DNA of 64,000 nt from Dasyornis broadbenti (lineage: Eukaryota > Chordata > Aves > Passeriformes > Dasyornithidae): NCBI GenBank assembly GCA_013397935.1, contig VZRN01006387.1:184416-248415 (forward strand). The letters run 5' to 3'. The translations under genes were made by a program, and so were the position numbers. Positions 36,229-47,235 of this stretch are shown here, piece after piece. The notes under the pieces are model-generated. The model did not search any database and was not told where the DNA came from. It was given only the letters and a program-made list of their open reading frames with translations. Within the stretch, counting starts at the first letter, position 1. Every line of letters starts with the position of its first letter.

Positions 36229-37324
36229 TAATAATAATTATAAAAGCTCTCATTTCTGCTGAAAAATTAGCAAAAAATATTTGTCATTCAATCTCAAAAG
36301 CGCATGTGTAGAAATTTTGGTTACTATAGGAAAGGTGATTGACTAGATTTTAACGATGATACTTCTGGTTCTGAAAACATGGCGTGCATCCATACGAGAG
36401 ACAATTTTCTGTATTGTTAACAGTTATTTGGCTAATTTTTAATGATTTGCTAATTTTGCCATCCTGAAAATGGCTTTTTAAAGATGTACATTATGAGAGA
36501 AGCCAAAGGATCCCACTCAGAACAGCTACATTTATTAAAATAAATTAAATGGGGTTAAGCCCCTTTTTCTGGTCCTAAGAGCAGATGGCACAGCATAGAT
36601 CATGTCCATGAGTCTCCTTCATTCCCAAAAACCCCAGTGTGTCCTTCCCTACAGTGTTTCTCAGGAACACTGTGAAGCAGCCAGCACAGACCAGGTGAGT
36701 GACCTGGCACAGGCTAAGTTTCATTGCAGAGGTTTAGCAAAGGTCAGTTTCCCAGCTTTTTAGGGATTTGTGCTTGTTTACATTCTTGAATAAAATACAA
36801 TCCTAGACCAATAATCCAGAGAATCTCCTTTTTTCTACTTCAGCTAAGGACAATCCCCTATCCGTCTCTGCACAGACCCAGAAAATTTGACTTTTGAGCC
36901 AATTCATGGAAACAGAGGTGAATGCTCCTGTCCCAGGCTCACTCCCATAAATGCAGGAGCTGGGCTCCCTGTGTGGGCACAGGTTGAAGCTCGGTGGGCA
37001 GATTTCCAGGCTTGGTGGCGTGTACAGCAGGTAGATCTCATGAGACTCATGATGGGAAACTCTACGGCTGTGAAGTGCTTTAAGATGCCTTTGAAGCCTC
37101 AGCTGTGAATAATCATAACATTTCCACAAAATTGACATAAATTCTATGGTGATTATACTGAGTTCATGTTAACTGTGGAGTCAGAGGTATAAAGCTGTGG
37201 CACTGAGTGGCAAGTGTGCTCGTGAAATTGGATAGCCCACACGGTAATTTGTAAAACTGGAGCGTGTGTTTGGCCGTTGGATAAAATTGGAACAGCTTAA
37301 CTTTGTGTCATCAGTCCTAATAAT
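36229..37324. other. Unique non-coding DNA with a CNE-like part
   Basis: 36270-36510 is AT-rich, repeat-free and contains 'gctaatttttaatgattt' and 'gattgactagatttt'; it could be conserved regulatory DNA. The rest (36510-37324) shows nothing recognisable. A 111-codon minus-strand frame at 36803-37138 has no domain. Confidence 0.35.
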
Positions 37325-37505
37325 ATTAATAACACTTTTTCCTAGATGGTAATTTTGGCCAATATTCCTCAAAGTATTTTACAGAGTGACAAGTAAAATT
37401 AACTCCAGTTTATAGGACAATAATTTGAGGCACAGAGAGGTGAAATTTCTGGCATTAGGACTCACAGTCAAAGATCTGAACACCCTGCACACCAGACTGC
37501 TTTCT
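37325..37505 (+). mobile_element. MIR-like CORE-SINE relic
   Basis: The blocks run in MIR order: 'attcctcaaagtatttta', 'aactccagtttataggac', 'gaggcacagagaggtgaa', and 'actcacagtcaaagatctg'. The 18-base block at 37427-37444 is essentially the MIR core consensus. This is the best of the MIR-like hits in the window. Conservation of this block after such age may be chance or constraint. Confidence 0.6.
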
Positions 37506-38554
37506 TGGTGGTGCTAAATCCATGCTTGGGACCAGCAGATTCTGAATTCATGTCTTTGTATACCCCAATGTCCTTTCAATGTTTTATGTATGTTATCTGT
37601 AGGTATACATCTTGTATGTGTGATATAAGGTATTCAGGCTGGCTGCTAAAAACAAAACAATTAGTTGCTATTGGAATATTCATCTGTGTCCAAAGCGGTG
37701 TGAGAGAAAAAAGCAGGTGAAAAGAAAACAGGACAGATTTTTAATGGAGCAGTATCACTTGTGAGGTCAATTCGCCTTTTCTAAACTGCTCGACTGTCCC
37801 AAAAATTATTGTTCTTTAGAGACAGTGAAATAGGGAAGCACAACACATTGGCACAAATCATTTAGACAGATAAATTAATAAGAACAATTAGCAGGTATGA
37901 AACACTCAACTATCTCTACTTCTAAGCTCAAGTGTTGCCTTCACCCTCTCACATAGCGGTGAATAGGAACAGAGCCAGACACACTGGGTTTAAAGGTTCA
38001 AACACTTCCTCCTCCCCTGCCCAACAAAGAAGAGAGATGTCCAAAATATTTCCAAAGCAAACTATAATGGAGCCAACCACAAGAATGTCCTGCCATTTTG
38101 CAGTGGCTTGTACCAAGCCAGTCGTACTGTTTTCCCGGTGGAGTAGGGCAGAAGAGTCACAGTGCATTCTTCGACCTCAGCCCTGTCAGCCCTTTCCAGC
38201 CTCAGGAATTTCTGGATAATTGATGACCAGCTAGCCTCTGCCTCTGTGGCCATCTAGGTGATTAGCAGTGTTCTTGCTGAAGGGTGAGAGCCATGCACTT
38301 TGGATCACCCTCCATCACGGATGCACGGATCTCTTGCCGTGCTCGGTGCCAAGATTGCGGGTGGACGTGTCATCTGCATGGCGCTGCTCCACCAGAATAC
38401 ACACCACTGGAAATCCAGGAGGGCAACACCAGCGTTTGTTCTTACTTTCTGACAACTTAGCTTTCTCTAGAGTTTTTCAAGACCTTTATCTTGGCTTTTT
38501 AAAGAGTGGTTTCCAGTTCAAATGTCCCATTTTTAAAAAAGGCTTATTAAAAAG
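37506..38554. other. Unique non-coding DNA
   Basis: No repeat or gene is recognised. A 162-codon open frame starting at 38268 runs into the CR1 that follows, so its start is arbitrary. Confidence 0.5.
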
Positions 38555-38841
38555 AGGGAAAGACACAGATAGTGACAGGACAAGGGGAAATAGTTTTGAA
38601 CTAAAAGAGAAGAGATTTAGATTAGATGTAAGGAAGAAATTCTTTCCTGTGAGGATGGTGAGGCCCCGGCACAGATTGCCCAGAGAAGTTGTGGCTGCCC
38701 CATCCCTGGGAGTGTTCAAGGCCAGGTTGGACACAGCTTGGAGCAACTGGGGATAGTAGAAGGTATCCCTGCCCATGGCTGAGAGATTGGAACTCGACGA
38801 TCTTTAAGGTCCCCTCCAAACCCACACCATTCTGTGATTTT
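38555..38841 (+). mobile_element. CR1 LINE 3' end with open ORF2 C-terminus
   Basis: The coding part is still open: DRTRGNSFELKEKRFRLD, then RPRHRLPREVVAAPSLG and FKARLD, the standard CR1 ORF2 C-terminal segment, ending near 38756. Then comes the UTR with 'cgatctttaaggtcccctcc' and the tail 'attctgtgattt'. It looks comparatively young because the frame is intact over about 60 codons. Confidence 0.93.
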
Positions 38842-40300
38842 TCGCAGTATTCTTCATTGCACAGCTTTTGGGGGAAAGAGCCACTAAAGGTCTTGGGTGC
38901 TTAACTTGTTCTCACTATCCTTCTAAGATCCAAATCCCTGAACTATCTACCATCTAACCTGGAGGTGTCTCCAAGGCTCCATCAGCTGTATTCCCTAAAT
39001 TTGCCACGAATTCTTCCTCCTGGCACTGCTAAATAGCGAGCAGTCTAACATGTGTGTCATTTCTAAATGCTGCCAAACCTCTTTTAAGGGTACAGCTGTA
39101 TCTATCCAGGAATCTACTTGACAGTGGGGAGGACAGGTGACTAAGGAAACTCTAGCCCTCTTTTCACACCACTTGGTGTGGGATATGCGCCCTGCGACAG
39201 CACTGAGAAGGAGCACAGCCCTCTGCAGGACTGCATGGGTCCTTAACTCCATACCATTTTTCAGAGAACCGTATCCTTTATATGGCTTTTGTATCCTGGA
39301 CTATAGTGACCAAAGTCTGTACTTCATCCCATTATGACACTCCTTTTATAGATCTTCATAACTGTGAATTTAACCATTTGGGCTGAAATTTTACAAATGT
39401 GGTTCACCTGTTTCCAAAACAGAGCCCAAGAAAAAAAAGTTCCATTGTCTCACAGTATAAAACACAACAGAACCTAAATAGGTGTTTCATTAAAAAATTC
39501 TACTATCCCTCTTCTCTGGAGCAGGGTTTTGGAACTCAGCAAGGGGTTTACCCTACTGTCAGAGACATGCCTTTTCCTGTGAAAACCTTCTCCGGTGAAA
39601 TTACCCAGTGAAATTATCCTATGAAATGAGCCTTTGGGAACTCTGAGGTCGCACACACTCCACAGAGACTTTTTTTTCAAGTTTAACAGCTTTGGAGTTT
39701 CCTCCAGCCCTAAGCCAAATATGAGTTTCTAGATAATTTGCTGCTCTTGGATGTGGAAGGGGTGCTGGTAATGCTGGGGGAGCTGGGAGACGGGGGATGC
39801 TTCTCATGTGCTCCCATTGCTCCTCCTGCTGGAGTCGAGCAGCATGAGGGAGGTTGCTGGGGAGGGAGATGGGTAAAGCACCAGCTGTGTGGGAGATGGG
39901 TATAAGTAGGGCAAGGGGAAAAGGTTGTCTGTTAAGTTTTTTCCCACAATTACTGAAGTTGGCAAGTTATATAGTTTATAAAGGAAAAATCAACTTTCTG
40001 TGCAAGCTTTTTGTGCTGTGAGCAGAACAAAAAGAGGTAGTTCTAATTACATGGGGAGATGTAAGCACAAGTGTTCCCAGCACCAAGAGCAGAGACCTCC
40101 GCAAGAAAGCAGGTGGGACCTCTTACACCTTTCTTTTCTGCTCCTGCAGTCCCTTACTCCATTTCCCCACATCCTCACATGAGTTATGATACTGCCACCT
40201 GGCATCTCCTGGGTCTCAAGGCTACTGATCCTGAGCACTGGATGAGACCAAGATGGTTTGGAAGAGATAGGATATGATAATTTCATTTGAGACATTAAAG
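38842..40300. other. Unique non-coding DNA
   Basis: No repeat family or gene is recognised. A G-rich patch at 39759-39796 has four G-runs (GGGG, GGGGG, GGG, GGGGG) and could form a G-quadruplex. A 'gggtataagtaggg' string lies about 100 bp further on. Confidence 0.45.
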
Positions 40301-40430
40301 AATCACAGAATTGTTTAGGTTGGAAAAAACCTCTAAGAACCTTGAATCCAACCATTAACCCAGCACTGCCAAGCCCACCACTAAACCATGTCACCAAGTC
40401 TACACATGTTTTAAATACCTCCACAGACCT
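40301..40430 (-). mobile_element. CR1 LINE 3' end
   Basis: 'aatcacagaattgtttaggt', 'tggaaaaaacctctaag', 'aatccaaccattaaccc' and 'accactaaaccatgtca' form the reverse complement of a CR1 3' UTR and tail. The large minus-strand frame crossing it (40047-40601) is explained by read-through of this repeat. Confidence 0.9.
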
Positions 40431-41739
40431 TCTGCACATGGAAAGAAAACTGGGACTGCAAAAGTTACCTAAACTGTGGCTTTTCCTAATTTCTTGCTTG
40501 CCTTTGTGACCTAAAACTCTTGAAGAATAGAAGGATGTATGTATGTAATATCTTTTTTTCCCAGCTAATTTGTGTCTGGAATAACACAGACACCAGACCA
40601 TCTAGTGTGAAAATGTACAGTATCCTAGGTAAAAATGCAGTCAGAAACTGGCATTTGGCTGTGGGCTGCAAAGTCGAGAGACACGACAAATAGGATAACA
40701 AGGAGAGTTTCATGAATCCAGTTGCTCAACAATCTAATGCAGCTTTTTCAAATCCTCAGTGGTTTATTCCTGTCTGCAGGCTCTCTTGTGGTCAAGGAAG
40801 TGTGAGGAGCCACAAATGACAGCATGTTCTTGGCAGCAGCATGCCGGCCTTGCAAGTCTTGCAGGACTCTGGTGCTTCAGGTTTTCATTCACCACAGAAG
40901 TAAAAAAGGACATGCACATGATTTTCTAAATTTTCTTTCCATCTCCTGCACTTCATGCACACCCTCTGGTTCATACGTGTGTGAGTCTGAGAATGAAAGA
41001 GGAAACTGACGGATTTATCTATTTCACATCACTTTTCAGTAATGTTATTAGACGGAAAATAAAAAAAAAAAAGAAAACCTATCAAGTAATGAGAAAGCAT
41101 TTTTAGAATGGAGACGGTAGGTAGACGGAACTGAAAAAACCTGTCTGAAATGTCATAAAATTTTATATGGACAGAATTGAAATTTCTCAACAAATCTAGA
41201 AGGGAACATATTTATTGTCCATAGTTGTGACATAGTGTGGCAGACAGCTGGATTCACTTTGAATTTCACTACAGTGGTTTTCTGGTATCTCTCATCACAA
41301 GAAGATGCAATATCTGAAATCCTTTATAGTTGTAAAGATAAAAGATTTTATGTTTAACACAATGTGAGGTAGACTTGCCTGTTGAGAACCCTAGAGAAAG
41401 GAGGTGTTCAAATATTACTCCTGGTCACTGGGAGAGGACTAAAGCACCATTCCCTCATCCCAAGAGCAACTCCTCACCAGGCTGTGCAGGACTGCTCATT
41501 GAGTCACTGGGGAGGATAAGCTTTTCCACAGCTGGAGAATCCCAAAACTTCCTCTAGAGCTTCAAACAACAAAACCAATTAAAACCAAAAAATACTCAAC
41601 AATCAAAGTGAAAATCCCATTTCTTTAAGTCATGCCTTCTTAGACAGAGATACATAACTGAAGTTAAAACTTTCTTTGGGAGACAGAGAAATTAAAAACT
41701 TTGTTTGGACTGTTCAGAATTTTTATGAGCTTGGATACA
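40431..41739. other. Unique AT-rich non-coding DNA
   Basis: No repeat family or gene is recognised; a poly-A run occurs near 41060-41072. Confidence 0.5.
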
Positions 41740-41920
41740 CAAGGTACAGACAAGGAGCAAGGGAAGATAAACAAGAAGTAAGAAGCTTGAAATTCAACAA
41801 GAAAAATTTAGATTTGACAAGAGAAGAAACTTCTTAAAGCTAAGAAAATATATTGCTTAGGAATTTGAGTTTCTCATTACAGAACATTTTTTAGAACACG
41901 CAAAAGTGTCAACAACACGG
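41740..41920 (+). mobile_element. Ancient CR1/L3-type LINE relic
   Basis: 'aacaagaagtaagaagcttg', 'aaattcaacaagaaaaattt', 'agatttgacaagagaagaaa', 'tattgcttaggaatttga' and 'tttttagaacacgcaaaag' follow the order of an old CR1 ORF2 C-terminal region. Frames are destroyed. Similar in age to the relic at 7675-8635. Confidence 0.5.
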
Positions 41921-44914
41921 ATAATGTTCATGTCTTCAATGTCTTCATGAAGTCTTTTCCAGACTTCCTGACTTAATACTCCTCTAATTCTGATACGTCA
42001 CACGCACACATGTAAAACTACATTAGAAAGACATCTGTAAGATTACAAAGTAGGCTTTAAAATGTTCATAGAAACTGAACTTCCTGCTTTTCCAATCTTT
42101 AGCTCCTGCACACATGCATGACAAGACAGCCAGCAACGTTATCATTGACTGGCTGCCATTTTCATTAGGAGCAGAGGCATTGGGGATGGTTTGCACAGGC
42201 ATGGGACTAAACACCAGGTCTCTTTCTACTCCAGATGTAAGTGATAATTGAAGGGTAAACTGACCTTTGCAGAGTATTACAACAGTTCTGGATCTGCGGC
42301 CAAATCTGGCTTGTTCTGCTGGACGTTACAGCGGGATGGATTTAGGACCAGGTTTGGAGTGGATACAAGTGAAATCATGCTTTACCTCCTTGCTGATAAT
42401 GGTGAGACCAGAAGCGTTTAGTGATTCAGAGAGACTGTAGACTTTTTACTTAAGCGATTTTTTATTTGGGTCTCCTTCAGCAAAGCTTGGGCAGAGAGCA
42501 CCAGTTCTACCATGAGTGTCCTTGCTTTGGGACAGGTCAACTAGACCTATGTCCATGACTTGTATGTGTAAGAACACAGCTTTGCCTGACTATCTGTGAT
42601 AAAATGCCTTCAAAAACAGAACTTTTAAATTTTTTTCTACCAGCAAGAGAATAACGAATGAATTTACAGAAACTAGGACTGACCAGTTTTGTGGGCAAAA
42701 TCTTTGAAAGGTGTCATCATGTATCAGTATTGTTTCAGTCAAAACAGTCAAGGTGTAATAGCAATTCTGGTACATCTCTATAAATCTAAATTTGAATGTG
42801 TGTGAAGATTGCATTTATGGTTTCACAGCCACCTAGAATCTGTAATGCCTCGGAGGAACTTCATCAAAGTGATGACTGCTCAGATGGTTGGTTGTAATCT
42901 GAGTCAACACTTCCCCAGATACAGAGACAAAGAAGGCATCATAATAATTGTAAAAAAATTATTATCTCAAAATTAGTGGTTTAACTCCCCTTTTGCAGCT
43001 ATTAGCTCCAATATTTTTCTTTTTGCAGCTCCTCTTTTACACTCAGCTCTGCTTCATTGGATGCATTTGATAGGCAAGTCTTCCACTTCTTTTTCTGGTC
43101 CTTATTGTTACATGTGTATTACTAGAGACAGGAGCCTTGAGGGGAAAAAAAGTATGTGATTAGATAACTAAAAACTATCATAATTTACAGTGCCAGAAGG
43201 CAACGTTTGGAACTTGATTGACAATGTTAATTCTGGCATTTTTCAGCTTTTAAGTGCTTGATTCTACAACTATAAAATGTTCTTTCAGGTTGGTCGGATT
43301 ATTTATTTATTTTCAGATGTAATATCCCAGGTGTCAAAAAACCCCCACTTTCCCTTCCCCCTACATGGCTCCTCAGGTGCCACCATGCCAACATTCACGT
43401 GGGAAGGACTGGGCGCTATTGACGCAGACTGTGGACCAACATCTATTAAAGATAAAAGAGAAAGCAGCAGTGAGAGTAAACTGTCCTCTTCTACCAGAGT
43501 TATGTGGAGGTGAGAAAACTTCACCAGTAATTTTCACAGACATTTACTGACTTCAAAGGAATAATGAGCAATAGAAATGCTGGGAGTCATCCAGACAGGA
43601 CTGAGCACAAAATCAGGGCTCATTCCTTCTTCCCCTTCCTCTCTTACCTCTCCCAGTCTCCTTCCTACTTCTGAGTATACCTAATCCCATCCTTCTACCC
43701 TAGACAGACTCAAATACAGCTGCTCAACACACAGCAGAAAATTATCAGGAGTCAAATTATGCATGTGGGCATTTAGTGATTCCCTGGATGGACAGACTAA
43801 AGAACAGCAAGATAGACAGATAAATAGCTGTGTGGACTAGCACAACTAGAGGTATGCTTGTGTTTGACCTGCAAAATATCTGATGTCAGATTTCATATTC
43901 TCACTGTGCCCAAAAACTGCATTAAAATTATTTAGGGACACATTATACTAAATTTATAGGATCTAGAGTCAGCACTTGTTCTCACACATCAAAGCCCCAT
44001 ATAAACTGGGGCACATTTGATTCCATTGTACAGATGCTAATGGCATTTTTTTCTGTAGAGGTTTACTTTCTGGTCACTCATGTGGTGGGGAAGATAATTT
44101 TCAAGAAGTCCAGTAAGTAAATACAGTAAGGCCCAAGGAAGTGGATATTGTCATCTGTTAACTACCATGCTGAGCTTTGAAGTCAGGAGAAGCCACAGTG
44201 CTCACCACAAGGCCATGGTTAATTTTGAGTGGTAATGTCTTCCTCCAGATGACATTATGTCAACCACTGTAATAATGTGCTCTCTCTAGCTTCGAAGGGT
44301 TTTTTTCTGATCAGTGCCTAGGATTTTATCGGAAGAGTCATGGACCTTAGGGGAACAACTGCCAAAAACTCATTGTGAAATTTTGCAGGATCAGGTTACT
44401 GTGGTGGAGAGAGGGTGAGAGTCCAAGACAACTTTAGACAAATCTGCCTAACTCAGTTTATTTGATACAGGTTGTACGATTGCACAAAGCCTTATTTCCC
44501 TGTCAATAGGAAAATAATGTTGTTTAATAACAAGAAAATTATGTGGCTATATTCCAGCTCAACAGAAGGAATCTTGTAGCAGAATAATTTTTTTGCCTTA
44601 AGATAGTGTATTTCTATTAATATGCAAGAACAGTGTAAAAAAATGTTTGTAAGAAAGATGTTTTATAAATGACTAAATATTCATCAACTCTTTGTTACTC
44701 AGGTATCATGTACTGACAAGACTTGTGCACTAATGCTTTCTATTCTTTACCTCTTTATCCTTTGAGTAACTCCTTTTCAGTGCAAAGAAATTCTCTTTCA
44801 CGTTTGTAACAGTTGTGAAATGAAATTAGATGGCTTAGATCCGCATTATCTCAATTAAAATATGGTGCAGAGCTAGGCGAGCCCCCTGTGTAGCATCCAT
44901 TCCTGTATTACTCT
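41921..44914. other. Unique non-coding DNA
   Basis: No CR1, LTR or gene is recognised over about 3 kb. Open frames are at most 78 codons and overlap between strands. Confidence 0.5.
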
Positions 44915-45025
44915 TACACTGCTACTTACCTATGATCAAACAGCAAAACAATGAGATGACCAGAAATTGAATTTATGTCTCCAATACCCAGCTCCAATGC
45001 TTTGACCACAACACCGTCATTCTCT
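44915..45025 (+). mobile_element. MIR-like CORE-SINE relic
   Basis: 'acctatgatcaaacagcaaa', 'gaccagaaattgaatttatg', 'tctccaatacccagctcc' and 'aatgctttgaccaca' follow the MIR core ('gcccaaggtcacacagc', 'gccgggattcgaaccc', 'ctccaaagcccgtgct', 'taaccac'). Spacing is right but identity is modest. Confidence 0.5.
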
Positions 45026-45491
45026 TAAATCAGTCACATTTGGTTTTGGTTATCCCAAATCTCATCAATGAGGTTTTGCATAAGCACAAAAGCATCAGCA
45101 TCGGGCTAAAAGTAGCAACCAGTGGGAGTGTTCCAATCCTAATGGCTTCTGTGGGCTTAAATTGGTATTAATGAGGGCAGGACTTGCCCTTCTGTTCTTG
45201 GCTCACAAAATGATTTCAGTACACAATGCTTGAGAGGTAGGGATAATGGGGAAAAAATGGTCAGGGTATGGATTTGTGCGCGTCAGTTCCTTGGTCTTTT
45301 TGTGCAGCTCTTTTTCCGGTAGTTCAATCCCATGGTCAGTCATTCCTCAAACATATTGATCTTGCATCAGCTTCTTTCCAGTCTAAGACGTGTTGCATAC
45401 TGTTACCAGCAATGTGTAGTCCCGTGTTTCAGCCAAGGCTTGCATGAGACCCAGAGCTTCTCCTTGAGCTCAGGTGCCTGTGGTTTGTGGG
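45026..45491. other. Unique non-coding DNA
   Basis: No gene or repeat is recognised up to the foldback element. The last five bases (45487-45491, 'gtggg') are the left copy of its target-site duplication. Confidence 0.45.
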
Positions 45492-45755
45492 TGTCGTGGT
45501 TTGAGCCTGGCCAAATGCCAGGTACCCCCAAATTAACACACCCACACCCAGGGCTCATGAGTTGAGATAAGGAAACCCGGGAGAAGACGCACTTAGAATA
45601 GGCAAAACAGGACTAACTTAGATTGCAAAGTGATCTAATTTATTACTAACAGAATCAGAGGAGTAAATGAGAAGTAAAATAAATTTATTTAGTCCCTGGG
45701 TGTGGGTGTGTTAATTTGGGGGTACCTGGCATTTGGCCAGGCTCAAACCATGACA
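45492..45755. mobile_element. 264-bp foldback element, LTR-like ends
   Basis: Two 62-bp arms (45492-45553 and 45694-45755) are inverted copies of each other with one mismatch (G/A at the fifth base). The left arm starts 'tgtcgtggtttgagcctgg' and the right arm ends 'ccaggctcaaaccatgaca'. A 5-bp duplication 'gtggg' flanks it at 45487-45491 and 45756-45760. The 140-bp centre contains AATAAA on both strands (45678-45683 on +; 45639-45644 and 45684-45689 on -). The TG...CA ends and 5-bp duplication fit an avian endogenous-retrovirus LTR. A normal LTR, however, has only short terminal inverted repeats, so 62 bp is abnormal. It could be an LTR rearranged by template switching, or a small non-autonomous element. 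It encodes no protein. Confidence 0.8.
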
Positions 45756-45760
45756 GTGGG

Positions 45761-46802
45761 TGGGGAGAGAGTTTGGATTCCAGCCTAATTGCCTTCGAGA
45801 AACGCTCTGGCAATCTGAAGAGTTAACAATTTTTAATTCAACAGATCTTGGTAATCTGCACCTTAAAACCACCTGAGAGAGATTTTAATGGGTTCATACT
45901 TATTGTTAATAACCATAGAAGCTCAGAATTCCTGAAGATCAAAATTCATGTGCAAGTTTTCCAACGCAGAAAAGTGAGATGATGCAGATAGCTGACTGAG
46001 CTGACTTAATTCATGGCAAAATTAAAGCAATGTAGAAAAGTGATTCAATAAGCAAAGAATTTAGAAATACTACGTAACTGGGGCCACTCAGGAAGTTCAA
46101 ATTAACCTGACTCTCTTTTGAAGCAACACATTTGGTCTATAATAATATCTTCTGAGATATGTGAGGTACATAAGCTTTTGCAAGGTCAGTTGACTGTGTA
46201 GTCATTCTCCTGCAACCACGAACTTTGCACAGTCTCAACAACACATAAGTAAAATGAATTAAGAAATTATTAGCTAAGAGATCTCAGAAATATGAATGTC
46301 AACAGGAAATTAGTTTTTAATATGGTACACCCCCTGTGCTCCTACAGGGATTGGTATTGTGTCATGTCAGCCAGTGCTTTGATCATTGTTCTGAGAACAA
46401 GTATAAATATTGCTGTTCGTAGAGTTTTCAGATTATACAAAGTTTTCCAGGTGGCTAAATAATAAATGAAGACTAAGCCTCAATACCGAGTGAATTGGAT
46501 CAGTCAGTAACCTCATCTTAGTCAAACTAGAGATGTTTTGGCAGGTACAAATAGAAGTATAGTTCTATAAATAAGTAGTTCAAACAGTGCAGAAAATCTC
46601 CAGACTGGATCCTCTGATGGATGCTTCTGATGGATGCTTTTCCAGCAAATACGGGTAGTTATATTAAAAGTATGATTTTCCCAGGCAAGCCGTGGGTCAG
46701 ATCACATTATTTCCAAATTTTCAGTTTTAGACCACAAAGACCAAGTTCGTCTGACCACAGGTATACAATTCTGCATAGAAGTAGTCACTCCGAACTCTAT
46801 AG
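45761..46802. other. Unique AT-rich non-coding DNA
   Basis: No gene is recognised. It contains an exact 13-bp tandem duplication ('tctgatggatgct' twice) at 46613-46638. Confidence 0.5.
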
Positions 46803-47235
46803 TCACAGAGTCATAGAATCATGGAGTGGTTTGGGTTGGAAAAGATCATCCAGACCAACCCCCTTTCCCTGGGCTGGGATGTCTTCCACTAGAATTGATT
46901 GCTCAAAGTCCCATCCAGCCTGGCCTTGAACACCTCCATTGATGGGGCATCCACAGCTTCCCTGGGCAAGTCATTTCAGGGTCTCACCACCTTCATCACG
47001 AAAAGGTTCTTCTTTATATCCAATCTAAATCTCCCTTCTTTCAGTTTAAAACCATTGACCCTTGGAGTGACATACTACAGCACTGGTAAAAAGTCTTTCT
47101 CCTTGTCAGCCCTCTTCAGACACTGAATGGCCACAATAAGTTGGACCCTTCTCTTCTTCCATCTGAAACATCCCAGTTCTCTCAATAGTCATAAGGAGAG
47201 ATGCATTTTAAACCCATGATGTATCTCTTCCAAAT
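46803..47235 (-). mobile_element. CR1 LINE 3' end, about 430 bp
   Basis: From 'cagagtcatagaatcatgg' through 'ggtttgggttggaaaag', 'ggccttgaacacctccattg', 'ctccctgggcaagtcattt', 'ctttcagtttaaaacc' and 'aaacatcccagttctctca'. It covers the tail, 3' UTR, ORF2 C-terminus and part of the connection region. Frames are interrupted. Confidence 0.92.

Noticed and set aside
38268..38756. 162-codon open frame on the + strand
   Set aside because: The last third is the C-terminus of CR1 ORF2; the first part is chance open sequence with no domain and no supported start.
40047..40601. 184-codon minus-strand open frame
   Set aside because: Its middle part is the translated 3' UTR of the CR1 at 40301-40430; the rest has no recognisable domain.
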